64,000 bases of DNA, from assembly GCA_020638695.1 (NCBI GenBank), contig JACKIB010000010.1, forward strand, positions 1 through 64,000, given 5' to 3'. Each line of letters starts with the position of its first letter. Within the stretch, counting starts at the first letter, position 1. Positions 54,090 through 63,088 of this stretch are shown piece by piece. The notes under the pieces are model-generated. The model was not told the origin of the DNA. It was given only the letters and a program-made list of their open reading frames with translations, and made no database searches. Origin of the DNA: Planctomycetota bacterium. GTDB taxonomy: Bacteria > Planctomycetota > UBA1135 > UBA2386. A program made the position numbers and the translations under genes.

Positions 54090-54182
54090 GCGCGGAGATC
54101 CCGGGCGGAGCCGCGGATTCGTCGGGGCGTGCGTGCCGGTGAGCCGCCGGGAATCGCGGAAGCGCCGTGCGGCGCGTCGGAA

Positions 54183-55070
54183 TCAGCCGCTCTTCTTCTT
54201 GCGCGTCGTCTTCTTGACGGTGCTCGGGGCCGCCTTCTTGGACGGCTTCTCGCCGGACTTGGGAGCAGCGGGGCTGTGGCCGCTGGCCGCCTGCGCCTCG
54301 GCGACGCTGCGCTTGAGGGCTTCCATCAGATTGAGGATCTTCGGCTCTTCGGTGTCCGGTTGGCTCACCACTTCCTTGCCGTCGACCTTCATCTGGATGA
54401 GCTTCGTCATGTGTTTGACGTATTCGTCCTCGTACTTGCCGAAGTCGAACTCGGGGATGAACGTGGCGCTGATCAGCGTGGCGGTCAGCGCACGCTCTTC
54501 GTCGGAGAGATCCATCGCCTGCAGTTCGTCCTCGAACTCGTCGATGCCCTTGACCTTCGCCTTGTGCTGCATGATCGTCATCACGATCATGTCGTCGACT
54601 GGGCGGAGCACCACCAGTTGTTCGCGGCCGGACATGATGATCTGCGCCACCGCATGGACGCCCGCATCGCACATGCCCTTGTGCAGCAGCGCGTACGGCT
54701 TGCCGCCGGCGGGTCCGTCCGGCAGCAGGTAGTAGGTCTTGCCGGAGAAGTACAGCGGGTCGATGTCCTCGGACTTCACGAACCCGTCGATCTGGATCGA
54801 CTTGTCCGACTCCTTGCGCAGCTTGGCGACTTCGGATTGGTCGATGATGACGTACTGGCCCTTGGCGTACTCGTAGCCGCTGACGATCTCATTGCTCGCC
54901 AGCTCACCGTGCTCGGGGCAAACCTTTTGGTACTTGACCCGCTGGTGGCAGTCCTTGTGGAGCTGGTTGAGGTGGATCTCCTCGGACGAGTTGTTGGCGG
55001 TGTAGGCCTTCACCGGGACCGAGACGAGACTGAGCTTGATGAAGCCCTTCCAGCTGGTGCGAGGAGCCAT
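54183..55070 (-). CDS. ku: non-homologous end-joining protein Ku
   Basis: A 295-residue bacterial Ku from the ATG at 55070 (MAPRTSWKGFIKLSLVSVPV), beginning like other Ku proteins. Core strands include QLHKDCHQRVKYQKVCPEHG, IVSGYEYAKGQYVIIDQSE and FSGKTYYLLPDGPAGGKPYA. The last 60 residues are Lys/Ala/Pro-rich (KPSKKAAPSTVKKTTRKKKS), the usual DNA-binding tail. It forms a dimeric ring on DNA ends and recruits LigD. It is the first gene of a minus-strand operon with ligase, BRCT-MerR-TPR and photolyase genes. TAGACT at 55147-55152 is 76 nt upstream. Confidence 0.93.
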   Translation of the reverse strand: MAPRTSWKGFIKLSLVSVPVKAYTANNSSEEIHLNQLHKDCHQRVKYQKVCPEHGELASNEIVSGYEYAKGQYVIIDQSEVAKLRKESDKSIQIDGFVKSEDIDPLYFSGKTYYLLPDGPAGGKPYALLHKGMCDAGVHAVAQIIMSGREQLVVLRPVDDMIVMTIMQHKAKVKGIDEFEDELQAMDLSDEERALTATLISATFIPEFDFGKYEDEYVKHMTKLIQMKVDGKEVVSQPDTEEPKILNLMEALKRSVAEAQAASGHSPAAPKSGEKPSKKAAPSTVKKTTRKKKSG

Positions 55071-55874
55071 CGGTTCGAGGCGGCGGAAAGCCGCGGGGGA
55101 GGAGGGTGGCGGCAGCAAGATAGCACCGCCGCAGCGATCGCGGTCCAGTCTAACCCGCTCGAGTCACGCGCTGTGGGCGGTGGATCGTGCGGGGAGCTGA
55201 ACACCCGTGCCGTCGGGTGTTCATCGGCGCGAGGGGCGTTTCAGCCTGAGCATCGCGTGCCGACGCAAGTGGTTGTGGCTCGGTCGGGCTCGCACCACTC
55301 CCGGTGCTGCACGTGGCTTGCGCACCGAGTCCCGGACCGTCGGAGGTACTCGGCGGGACACCTCCGGGTAGCAACACGGCCACTTCACCTCACCTTCCTG
55401 CGGAGTCGCGGGGCAGCGCGGTCGATCGAGCAGGTGGTGCGGCGCGGGTTGGAGTGGCTGGTGACTGCGAGGTGTCCGTCGCTGTTCCGGCTTACTGCGT
55501 TCATCCGAGGCGTTTGTCGCCCGGCTCGACGAACGCGCGGATGGCTCGGCGCTCACGATGCCGAAATCGGCGCCGGTGTCCGGTGCCGTGAAGCACAGTG
55601 CTCCGTCGGCTCGGGCTCCACTGCGCTCAGTCGCGGGCGAAGGTGGCGGCGAACAGCTCGTTGACATCTCGCCGGAACAGACGGTGGTCGACGTGTTCGC
55701 CCAGCTGCGCCCCATCGGTCGGTTCAGAGCCGGGCCGTCGAACCGTCCCCCCGGTGTGTGGCTCCGCCGACCTTGGAGCGATCGCCACCGCGGTCGGGTC
55801 GACACTCCGTGGAGCCTGCGCTAGCTTCGGAGCGGCGTAGCGGAGGGAGTCTCGTCCAACCCGGAAACCGTACC
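55071..55874. other. 804-bp region without a confident gene; perfect 10-bp hairpin
   Basis: It contains the Ku promoter region (TAGACT on the minus strand at 55147-55152) and the hairpin at 55198-55223. Several short frames have protein-like ends (minus strand EHVDHRLFRRDVNELFAATF near 55630; FVEPGDKRLG near 55540) but are broken by stops and frameshifts. A decayed gene is possible; nothing could be identified. Confidence 0.45.
55198..55223. promoter_or_regulatory. perfect 10-bp inverted repeat upstream of Ku
   Basis: TGAACACCCG, loop TGCCGT and CGGGTGTTCA. It lies about 130 bp upstream of the Ku start and 50 bp beyond its TAGACT hexamer. It could be a terminator for a lost gene or an operator for the repair operon. 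The second reading is of interest because the operon encodes a MerR-domain protein. Confidence 0.4.
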
Positions 55875-56450
55875 ATGCGAATTCTCCCACTCACCTCGCT
55901 CACGCTGTGCCTGGCAACCTTGGCCGCCTCCATCCCGGCGCAGATCCCCATGTCGAAGTTCGCGCGCACCTTCAGCTCCTCGCTGACGCGCGGCTTCTAC
56001 TTCCAGGCACCGACCAATCTGGTCCTGATCAAGGCGCAGGTGCCGGACGAGGCGAGCTACGGCAAGCAGATCATCGCGATCTACAAGCTCACCTCGGCAC
56101 CGCCGGCCTACTCGCAGACCATGGATGCGAAGCCCAGTGCGTACATCGACGAGATCCCCAGCTCGACCTGTTGGTCGCTACCGACGCCGGTCGTCTACAA
56201 CAAGGGCGACTGGGTCGCCGTCCTCGGCGCCTGTGGCACCACCTCCGGCACGATCCACAGTTCTTACGGTGGCGCCGCGGTGACCAGCGAGGTGGCGGGC
56301 ACGCCGATCACGCTGTTCCGCTGCGGCAGTCAGATCAACATCGCCACCACCAAGGGAGTGCTCACCGGCATGGTCAACCTCCAAGCGGGTCTCGTCGGTG
56401 GGCCCGGTCTCCCGCTGACCAATGGTCTGGAGATCGTGATCGGCAAATAG
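55875..56450 (+). CDS. small secreted protein of unknown function
   Basis: A 191-residue protein with a signal peptide (MRILPLTSLTLCLATLAASI). The mature part has beta-strand character with two cysteine pairs (STCWSLPTPVVYNKGDWVAV, LGACGTTSGTIHSS, LFRCGSQINIATT). It resembles the C-terminal sandwich seen on other secreted planctomycete proteins. No catalytic motif was recognised. Confidence 0.7.
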   Translation: MRILPLTSLTLCLATLAASIPAQIPMSKFARTFSSSLTRGFYFQAPTNLVLIKAQVPDEASYGKQIIAIYKLTSAPPAYSQTMDAKPSAYIDEIPSSTCWSLPTPVVYNKGDWVAVLGACGTTSGTIHSSYGGAAVTSEVAGTPITLFRCGSQINIATTKGVLTGMVNLQAGLVGGPGLPLTNGLEIVIGK

Positions 56451-56663
56451 GTTGAAGCACGCGGCGTCCCCCGGTCCGTGTGCTCGCTGCGGCTCGCATA
56501 CTAGCCACTCCAGCACGCTGCCGAACCGGGCGGATACGGACGACGGCAAGGGCGTGGGCTCGGCGCCTCGGCTGACTGCTTGGCGGAAGGCCGATGATGC
56601 GCAAATTTGATGCATCCCGCCCCGATCCTCGGGGCGGGGACTCGTCTCAACCCACAGAAAGTC

Positions 56664-57095
56664 ATGATCAAACTCCAGATCCTCGGTCTCGCGGCCAGTC
56701 TCGTGCTGGCAGCTGGCGTCGCCTCGCAGGCCTGTTCCAAGCTCACAGCGACCGGTTCCTCGACCGGTGTTTCCCTCGAGCTCACCGGCGGCACACCGAA
56801 TGCCGTGACGTTCCTGGCGTTCGGCGAGCAGGCGGGCACCACGAAATTCGATTTCGGACCGCTCGGAACTCTCGAACTCGGCCTCGCTTCGCCGCTGATG
56901 GTGCTGCCGATCGGCCGGACCGACGCAAAGGGCGACCTTTCGCTCAAGGTCGACTTCCCGAAACCGGTACCGGCTTTCGAGGTCAAGGCACAGGCGGTCA
57001 ACGCGAAGCTGGACGTTTCTGGCGGTCCGCCGCCGACCTTGACCCTCAAGTTCTGCACCTCGAACGTCGCCGACGTCAAGGGCGGCGGCAGTTGA
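56664..57095 (+). CDS. small secreted beta-sandwich protein
   Basis: A 143-residue protein from the ATG at 56664, which gives a clean signal peptide (MIKLQILGLAASLVLAAGVA). The rest alternates hydrophobic strands (GVSLELTGGTPNAVTFLAFG, LGTLELGLASPLMVLPIG). Together with the preceding gene it forms a pair of small secreted beta proteins on the plus strand. No function is proposed. Confidence 0.68.
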   Translation: MIKLQILGLAASLVLAAGVASQACSKLTATGSSTGVSLELTGGTPNAVTFLAFGEQAGTTKFDFGPLGTLELGLASPLMVLPIGRTDAKGDLSLKVDFPKPVPAFEVKAQAVNAKLDVSGGPPPTLTLKFCTSNVADVKGGGS

Positions 57096-57188
57096 TCGCG
57101 GACGCCGCGAACCCAGTCATGGTTCGCGGCGGTGCCGCGCGGGTGCCGGTGCCCGTGAACGGTGTCAGGCGTTTGCGTTCGGGGTGCC

Positions 57189-58289
57189 TCACTTCTTCCC
57201 CACCGCGAAGCCGTCGCGCACCGCCTCGGTGACGAAGTGCGTCGCCGCGGCCTGGCTCGGGTGCCAGGTGTCGCCCTCGGACTGCTGCACGGCATCCCCG
57301 GCGTCCAGGGCGCGACGCAACCAGTGCTCCAAGTCGTAGTGCTCGATCGCCAACCGGTCGAGGATCGCGAGTGCCGTCCGGTGGCGGTTTCGCTCCGCGG
57401 CCGACCAAGCATCGCGACGGCAGACCGGCAGCAAGAACACCGTCAGTCGCGTGCCGTCGCGTTGTAGTAGCTGCTTCAGTTCGGCCAAGTTGCTCTCGAT
57501 CAGCGCCGCGCCGGCGCGGTCGTCGTGGATCGCGCGGCGGGAGACTCGCGAGCGGAACCAGACCCTGTACAGGTAGCTGAAGCGATAGAGCATCGGGTTC
57601 AGTCCGACCGATGAGCGGTCGGGGCAGAACACGGCCATGCGACCCTGGTCGTCATAGAACGCGACCGGGGTCACGTCGAAGTCGTTGTTGTGCAGCGTCA
57701 ACACCACGTGATCCGGGCGGATCGGGGTGCAGAACCGCTTGTAGTAGTGGACCTCTTGGTAGGTGTTGTAGCCCTCGACACCGCAGTTCCAGAACTCGTA
57801 CTGTGCGCCACCGTACCGCTGCCGCAGCGCGTTCTCGATGGTTCGCCGTGCGGTGACCGAGTCGCCGAGCAACAGCACGCGCGTGATCCCGGGGCGCTTG
57901 CGGACGTCCTGCCGGTGACCGCCCAGGATCAAGGTGCCGTATTCGTCATAGTGGCTGGTTCCCAGTCGCGGGTGGAATCCCAACTCGGCGTCGGCCACGA
58001 ACGCTTGCTTGGCAATATCGGAATGCTCGCGAAAGTGCCGCCATTCCTGACCGTGGATGAAGGACTCGCTCGGCATGACGCAGCGCAGTGCGCCTTCTGC
58101 CAGGAGGATTCCCGCCAGCGAGCCGGCAATCACCAGCGCCAGGCGTTTGGCTCGGGTTCGCTGGTGGGGTTTGACTCTCTCTCTCTCTCTTCTTGCACTG
58201 ATCTGCTCCGGTTCTCCTGTCCCCCCTTGGACACGGTAGCAAGGCAAGCGGCATATCGCGACCCCGTACGCCCGCGACCTCGCCGGCAT
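57189..58289 (-). CDS. SGNH/GDSL-type membrane-anchored protein with microsatellite near the N-terminus
   Basis: About 366 residues from the ATG at 58289. A membrane anchor (LALVIAGSLAGILLAEGAL) precedes an SGNH-like domain: VLLLGDSVTARR (block I Ser), WNCGVEGYNTYQEVHYYKRF, DHVVLTLHNNDFDV (Asn block) and a C-terminal DTWHPSQAAATHF (DxxHP). Such proteins hydrolyse or transfer acyl groups on surface polysaccharides. The frame between the start and the anchor runs through an (AG)8 tract. No other in-frame ATG/GTG lies between it and the anchor. A change of one repeat unit would shift the frame. Confidence 0.75.
   Translation of the reverse strand: MPARSRAYGVAICRLPCYRVQGGTGEPEQISARRERERVKPHQRTRAKRLALVIAGSLAGILLAEGALRCVMPSESFIHGQEWRHFREHSDIAKQAFVADAELGFHPRLGTSHYDEYGTLILGGHRQDVRKRPGITRVLLLGDSVTARRTIENALRQRYGGAQYEFWNCGVEGYNTYQEVHYYKRFCTPIRPDHVVLTLHNNDFDVTPVAFYDDQGRMAVFCPDRSSVGLNPMLYRFSYLYRVWFRSRVSRRAIHDDRAGAALIESNLAELKQLLQRDGTRLTVFLLPVCRRDAWSAAERNRHRTALAILDRLAIEHYDLEHWLRRALDAGDAVQQSEGDTWHPSQAAATHFVTEAVRDGFAVGKK
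58175..58190. repeat. (CT)8 microsatellite inside the 5' part of the SGNH gene
   Basis: Eight CT units (AG on the coding strand) encode RERERE-type residues just before the membrane anchor. Dinucleotide tracts slip during replication, so this is a candidate phase-variation site. Confidence 0.75.
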
Positions 58290-58387
58290 CCGAGCGCCTT
58301 CTCGGCAACCGACACAGCCGGCCCCACGATTGCGGGTTGGAACGGGGAATCCCGGGTCGCGACGCGTCCCTGGCGCCTGCGGAATCC

Positions 58388-59362
58388 CTACTTCGCTGGA
58401 GGGATGGGCACCGTCACTGCACCGATTCGTTTGCCCACCGCGACGGCCAGCAACAGCTGACCCTTCACGATCTTGATCTCGCTCACCTTCAGCGCCGCGA
58501 CCGGCTGAGGTGCATCCCGCCACTGAACGCTGCCTGCCAGGATCTGCTTGGCGTCGAAGCCCTTGACCCCGGCAAACCCGAAACTGTCGGTCGGTGCCGT
58601 CATTGCGGGGAGGAACCGCGCTTGTTTGGCGTCGACCAGCAGGTTGTAGACCTTGGGGCGAGTCTTGCTGCCGCCCTTGGCCCGCAGGGTCAACACCGGG
58701 ACCGAGAGTCCCTTCGCGAGCTGCCCGTCGAACAGCGTCCCTGGCCAAGTGAACGCTTCGGCGGTGAAGCCGCGGACCGTCGCCTTGGTGCTACCGATGG
58801 CCACCATCGGCATGTCGATCCGGTACGGGCCGAACGACAACCGCAGCGCGGTGCGTTTGGCGAGCTTGCCGTCGACCGGGTCGGTAGGCACGCCCTTGGT
58901 TTCCTTGCCGGTCGCCGCGGGTTGCCCGGCCGGTGTGTTCGCCGGCACCCGGTCCGTGAACGCCAACTGCAGCTTCTCCTGCGGCTTGGGAAGGTCCTCC
59001 AATGCGCCCGGGAAATACGCCGCTTTGCCGCCGGTCGCCAGTTCGCTGCTCGCGACCAGCAGACCGAGCTGCTTCTCGGTCTTGCGGTAGAGGCTGACCC
59101 GGTACGAGCCCGGAGCCACGATCCCTGCCTCGCCTACCAGCGGAAGATCGGTGGCGATGGTGGACGCCAGGTTCATCCCCATCCGCCAGTCGCTGCCGGT
59201 CGGTAGCTCGGCCAGGGTGTGCTTGCCGAACCGCGCCACGCCGTAGCTGACGGTGACCTTCCGCTTCTTCCAGTCGAAGTCGAGGTCGACGCGTTGGGCG
59301 GGGAGCGAGGCGAGCAAGCAGGAGGTGAATGCCGCGCAGATCGGAAACAGAGTGTTCGTCAT
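58388..59362 (-). CDS. exported protein, DUF2911-like N-terminal half
   Basis: A 324-residue protein with a signal peptide (MTNTLFPICAAFTSCLLASL). The segment LPTGSDWRMGMNLASTIATD followed by GIVAPGSYRVSLYRK resembles the DUF2911 pattern (trp-arg then an AGxY strand). The second half has no recognised family (LRLSFGPYRIDMPMVAIG). It is probably outside the cytoplasm; function unknown. It lies 98 bp upstream of the SGNH gene on the same strand. Confidence 0.65.
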   Translation of the reverse strand: MTNTLFPICAAFTSCLLASLPAQRVDLDFDWKKRKVTVSYGVARFGKHTLAELPTGSDWRMGMNLASTIATDLPLVGEAGIVAPGSYRVSLYRKTEKQLGLLVASSELATGGKAAYFPGALEDLPKPQEKLQLAFTDRVPANTPAGQPAATGKETKGVPTDPVDGKLAKRTALRLSFGPYRIDMPMVAIGSTKATVRGFTAEAFTWPGTLFDGQLAKGLSVPVLTLRAKGGSKTRPKVYNLLVDAKQARFLPAMTAPTDSFGFAGVKGFDAKQILAGSVQWRDAPQPVAALKVSEIKIVKGQLLLAVAVGKRIGAVTVPIPPAK

Positions 59363-59499
59363 AGGCGTGCCCCCCTACGTCGCGCCGCCGAGCGACACGA
59401 GACCAATCGCACGAACCGCGGCCGAACGCGGCGATACGTGCGCTGCGGTGGCCGATTGTGCGACATCGCACGCTCGACGCCGTCCCCGCCAGGGCGTGG

Positions 59500-59505
59500 T
59501 AGACT
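59500..59505 (+). promoter_or_regulatory. -10-like hexamer TAGACT before an ECF sigma factor
   Basis: TAGACT lies 9 nt before the GTG at 59515, consistent with the short-leader pattern in the window. Confidence 0.45.
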
Positions 59506-59514
59506 CCTGGCGAC

Positions 59515-60102
59515 GTGGACCGCGAAGATGTGGAGCGGACGACCCGCTTGCTCCAGGCGCTGACCGGCGGGGACGCTGTGGCGGCGGAACAACTGTTGCC
59601 GCTGGTCTACGGTGAGCTGCGGCAGATCGCTGGGCGGCTGATGCACGCCGAAGCACGCGGCCACACGATGCAGCCGACCGAGCTGATCCACGAGGCGTAC
59701 GTGCGGCTGGCCGGTGGCGCGCAGGGGGCCGAGTTCGACGGCGCATTGCACTTCAAGCGGGTCGCGGCGCGCGCGATGCGCTTCGTGCTGGTCGACCACG
59801 CCCGCGCCAAGCTCGCGAGCAAGCGCGGCGGCCGCCGCGGCCACGTGACATTGGACACGCAACTGTTCACCATCCACGACCGGGCCGAAGAGATGCTGTT
59901 CGTGCACGAAGGACTCGAGCAGCTGCAAGCGGTCGACCCGCAGCTCGCCAGTGTGGTCGAGCTGCGGTTCTTCGCCGGCATGACCATGGAGGAGATCGCG
60001 GCTGCGCTCGAGGTATCGACGCGCACCGCCGAGCGCTGCTGGCGGACCGCCCGCGCCTGGTGGGTGTCGCAGTTCGGCAGTGACGAGGATTCGCATGGCT
60101 GA
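59515..60102 (+). CDS. ECF sigma factor (ECF subfamily with kinase partner)
   Basis: A 195-residue sigma with a GTG start. Region 2 is LPLVYGELRQIAGRLMHAEA, then GHTMQPTELIHEAYVRLAGG and FKRVAARAMRFVLVDHARAK. Region 4 is VDPQLASVVELRFFAGMTME with EEIAAALEVSTRTAERCWRT. This matches the ECF group common in Planctomycetes and Acidobacteria that is encoded with a Ser/Thr kinase. The kinase gene overlaps its last 8 bp. Confidence 0.92.
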   Translation: MDREDVERTTRLLQALTGGDAVAAEQLLPLVYGELRQIAGRLMHAEARGHTMQPTELIHEAYVRLAGGAQGAEFDGALHFKRVAARAMRFVLVDHARAKLASKRGGRRGHVTLDTQLFTIHDRAEEMLFVHEGLEQLQAVDPQLASVVELRFFAGMTMEEIAAALEVSTRTAERCWRTARAWWVSQFGSDEDSHG

Positions 60103-62920
60103 GTGGCGCGACGTCCGGGCGGCGTTCGAAGAAGCGCTCGAGCTCGAGCCCGCACGACGGGCCGCATTCCTCGACACGCGCTGCGCTGGCGACGCCGAGC
60201 TGCGGCGCCAGGTCGAACAGCTGTTGTCCGCCGATGCCGCGACCACCACGGGACTCCCGATCGGCGAGCCAGGTGGGGCGGCGATGCTCGCAGCCGACGT
60301 CATGGAGGCGGTCGCTGGGCAGTACATCGGTGCGTACCGCATCCAACGTCTGCTCGGTTCCGGCGGCATGAGCACGGTGTTCCTGGCCGAGCAGGAGAAC
60401 CCGCGGCGCCAGGTGGCGGTCAAGACCATGCAGCTCGGTCGGCTGTCGAGCGAGGCGCAGCGGCGTTTCGGCTACGAGTCGGAGGTGCTGGCGCGGCTGC
60501 GGCACCCGGCGATCGCGCAGGTCTACGAGGCCGGCACCTGGAGCGAGCCGCTGGTCGGCAGCGAGGTGCCGTTCTTCGCCATGGAGTACGTCGCCGATGC
60601 GTTGCCGCTCGATCGCTACGTGCGCGACAAGGGCCTGGACCTGCGAACGACGCTGGTGCTGTTCGCCCAGGTCTGCGATGCCGTGCAGCACGGCCACCAG
60701 CACGGGGTGATCCACCGCGACCTGAAGCCGGCGAACGTGCTGGTCGACGGCGAGGGGCGGGTGAAGGTGATCGATTTCGGAATCGCGCGGGCCACCGATC
60801 TCGATGTCCAAGGGCTGACGCTGCAGACCCAAACCGGGCACGTGCTGGGCACGTTGCAGTACATGCCACCCGAGCAGCTCGACGGGATGCCGGACCGGAT
60901 CGACCTGCGGGTCGACGTCTACGCGCTCGGCGTGATGCTCTACGAGCTGCTCGCCGGGCGGCCGCCGTTCGACCCGACCGGGTTGCCGCTGACCATGTAT
61001 GCGCGGCAAGTGCGGGAGACCGATCCGCCGCTACCCTCGTTGCAGCAGGGTGGGTTCGCCCTGTCCGGCGTCGAGCGGGACCTCGATTGGATCACCCGCC
61101 ACGCCATCGCCCCGGACAAGGAGGAACGCTACGACTCGGTGGCGGAGCTGCGCGCCGATCTGTTGCGGTTCATCGACGACCAACCGGTCTCGGTCGGGCC
61201 GCCGAGCACGGTCTACTACCTGCGCAAGTTCATCCGGCGCAACCGGGCGCTGGTCGGTGGTCTGGCGGCGGTGTTCGTCGTGCTGGTGGCGGGCATCGCC
61301 ACGACCACCTGGTGGTGGTTCCGCGCCGAGGAGTCGCGGGTGCGCGCCGAGCAACAGGAGCAGACCGCGCGGGATGCGGCGTCGGCGGCGCAGCGGCAGG
61401 CCCGCAAGGCCGAGACCATCAACCAGTTCTACGGTGAGCTGTTGAAGTTCGCCGACCCGGCGGAGGGTCGCTACCGCAGCCGCCCCGACTGGACCTTGCG
61501 CGAAGCGCTCGACGAGGCGGGCCCGGTGGTGTTCCGCCGCCTCGCCGACGACCCCGATGTCGAGGCGGACGTCCGCCTGCTGATCGGCAGCGCCTACAAG
61601 AGCTGTGGCCAACTCGACAAGGCGGTGGACAACCTGTCGCGTGCGGTCGAGCTGCGCCGCAAGACGCTGGGCGCCGACCATCCTGACCTCGCCGACGCCA
61701 TGGTCACGCTCGCGGTCGCCCTCAACCTGCAGGGCAAGCACGCCGATTCGCTGCAGATCGAACGCGAAGCGGCGCAGGTGTTCCAGCGGGCGCACGGCGA
61801 GGTGCACCCGAAGGTCGCGCTGTGCCACCTGAATCTCGGCTCTTCCCTGCGCCAGCTCGGCAAGCTCGACGAGGCGCGGCGGGAGATCGAGACGGCCCTC
61901 GATGTCTACGCGCGGTGCCCCGGGGATCAGGTGCGGTTCCGCGCCATCGGACTGTCGCACTTGGCGTCGGTGCTGCGCGACCAGGGCCAGCACGATGCAG
62001 CGATCCAGCGCTATCGGGACAGCCTTGCCGAGTTCGAGAAGTGCGGGCGGGGTTGGCATCCCTACGCCGGCCACAGCCACACCTGTCTGGCCCAGCTGCT
62101 CGTCGAGCACAAGCGCGACCGCAAGACCGCGGCGCAGCACTTCGCACGCGCTCTGGAGATCCACACGAAGGCGCAGGGTCCGAACGTGACGATCGTCGGT
62201 GAGCTGCACCGCGAACTCGGGATGCTGGCGTTCCGTGCCGGCGATCGCGAGCGGGCCGAGCGGCACCTGCAGAGCGCCTTCGACAACTTCCGGCGCAGCA
62301 TCCCGAAGGGCACTTGGACCACCGTCGAGGCCAGCCAGGCGCTCGCCGCGCTGCTGCGGATGCGCGGCGACCTGGACCGTGCGATCGAGGTCGCGCGCCA
62401 CGGCTACCGGCAGGCCCAGGGAATCGGTGGGCCACCGAACGTCACTGCGGGACTGATCGCCGGGGAGTTGATCCGGAGCCTGCGCGATGCCGGCAAGCTT
62501 GCGGAAGCCGAGCGCCTCGCCCGCGAACGGGTGCCGATCGCCCAGGCCAATCGCCGGGATCCGGTCGCTGCGCTGGTGGCGGAGAACGACCTCGCGATCA
62601 TCCTGACCCGGCGCGGCAAGCTCGCCGAGGCGCGATCGGTGTTCGACCGGATCTTGCCGGCGAGCGCCAAGCTGGTGCCGGAGTCCCACTGGGTGCGGGC
62701 GATGTTCCGCCGCGCATACGGGGTGTATCTCGGCAAGGCGCGCGACTTCCCGGCGGCCGAACGCGAACTGAACGCGGCGCTCGCATGGTTCGAGAGGGCG
62801 TACGGCAAGCGACATGGCAATGTCACGCTCACCCTGCGCAACCTGGCCGACCTGTATCGGGACTGGGGGCGGCCGGCGGACGAGCAACGGTGCCGCGCCC
62901 GATTGGCCGGCAACCAGTAG
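60095..62920 (+). CDS. Ser/Thr protein kinase with transmembrane helix and TPR domain
   Basis: A 941-residue protein from the ATG at 60095. A 65-residue helical start (WRDVRAAFEEALELEPARRA) is common in this kinase group. The kinase domain (about 70-365) has LLGSGGMSTVF, VAVKTM, HRDLKPANVL, IDFGIA and GTLQYMPPEQL, with all catalytic residues present. A transmembrane helix is at about 385-410 (AAVFVVLVAGIATTTWWW). The extracytoplasmic or second half is a long TPR array (DLADAMVTLAVALNLQGKHA). Together with the preceding sigma factor it forms a typical planctomycete kinase-sigma signalling pair. Confidence 0.92.
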   Translation: MAEWRDVRAAFEEALELEPARRAAFLDTRCAGDAELRRQVEQLLSADAATTTGLPIGEPGGAAMLAADVMEAVAGQYIGAYRIQRLLGSGGMSTVFLAEQENPRRQVAVKTMQLGRLSSEAQRRFGYESEVLARLRHPAIAQVYEAGTWSEPLVGSEVPFFAMEYVADALPLDRYVRDKGLDLRTTLVLFAQVCDAVQHGHQHGVIHRDLKPANVLVDGEGRVKVIDFGIARATDLDVQGLTLQTQTGHVLGTLQYMPPEQLDGMPDRIDLRVDVYALGVMLYELLAGRPPFDPTGLPLTMYARQVRETDPPLPSLQQGGFALSGVERDLDWITRHAIAPDKEERYDSVAELRADLLRFIDDQPVSVGPPSTVYYLRKFIRRNRALVGGLAAVFVVLVAGIATTTWWWFRAEESRVRAEQQEQTARDAASAAQRQARKAETINQFYGELLKFADPAEGRYRSRPDWTLREALDEAGPVVFRRLADDPDVEADVRLLIGSAYKSCGQLDKAVDNLSRAVELRRKTLGADHPDLADAMVTLAVALNLQGKHADSLQIEREAAQVFQRAHGEVHPKVALCHLNLGSSLRQLGKLDEARREIETALDVYARCPGDQVRFRAIGLSHLASVLRDQGQHDAAIQRYRDSLAEFEKCGRGWHPYAGHSHTCLAQLLVEHKRDRKTAAQHFARALEIHTKAQGPNVTIVGELHRELGMLAFRAGDRERAERHLQSAFDNFRRSIPKGTWTTVEASQALAALLRMRGDLDRAIEVARHGYRQAQGIGGPPNVTAGLIAGELIRSLRDAGKLAEAERLARERVPIAQANRRDPVAALVAENDLAIILTRRGKLAEARSVFDRILPASAKLVPESHWVRAMFRRAYGVYLGKARDFPAAERELNAALAWFERAYGKRHGNVTLTLRNLADLYRDWGRPADEQRCRARLAGNQ

Positions 62921-63088
62921 TCCGGCCACCGGGTGACCCAAGGGCACGAGCCGGTGGCATGTGCGGGTCGTCGGGCGACGCCGCGCCGCAGGCACGCCGC
63001 GGTCCCGGCTCTCGGGGGTGCGTTGGCGTCGACAGCCGGGCCGCCCCCTGGCGGACTCACGGCGAAAGGGGTAGAGCATCGGCTACGT

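Noticed and set aside
55221..55805. 194-codon minus-strand frame upstream of Ku.
   Set aside because: Ser/Arg/Pro-rich shadow-type composition; protein-like fragments in this region lie in different frames, so at most a decayed gene.
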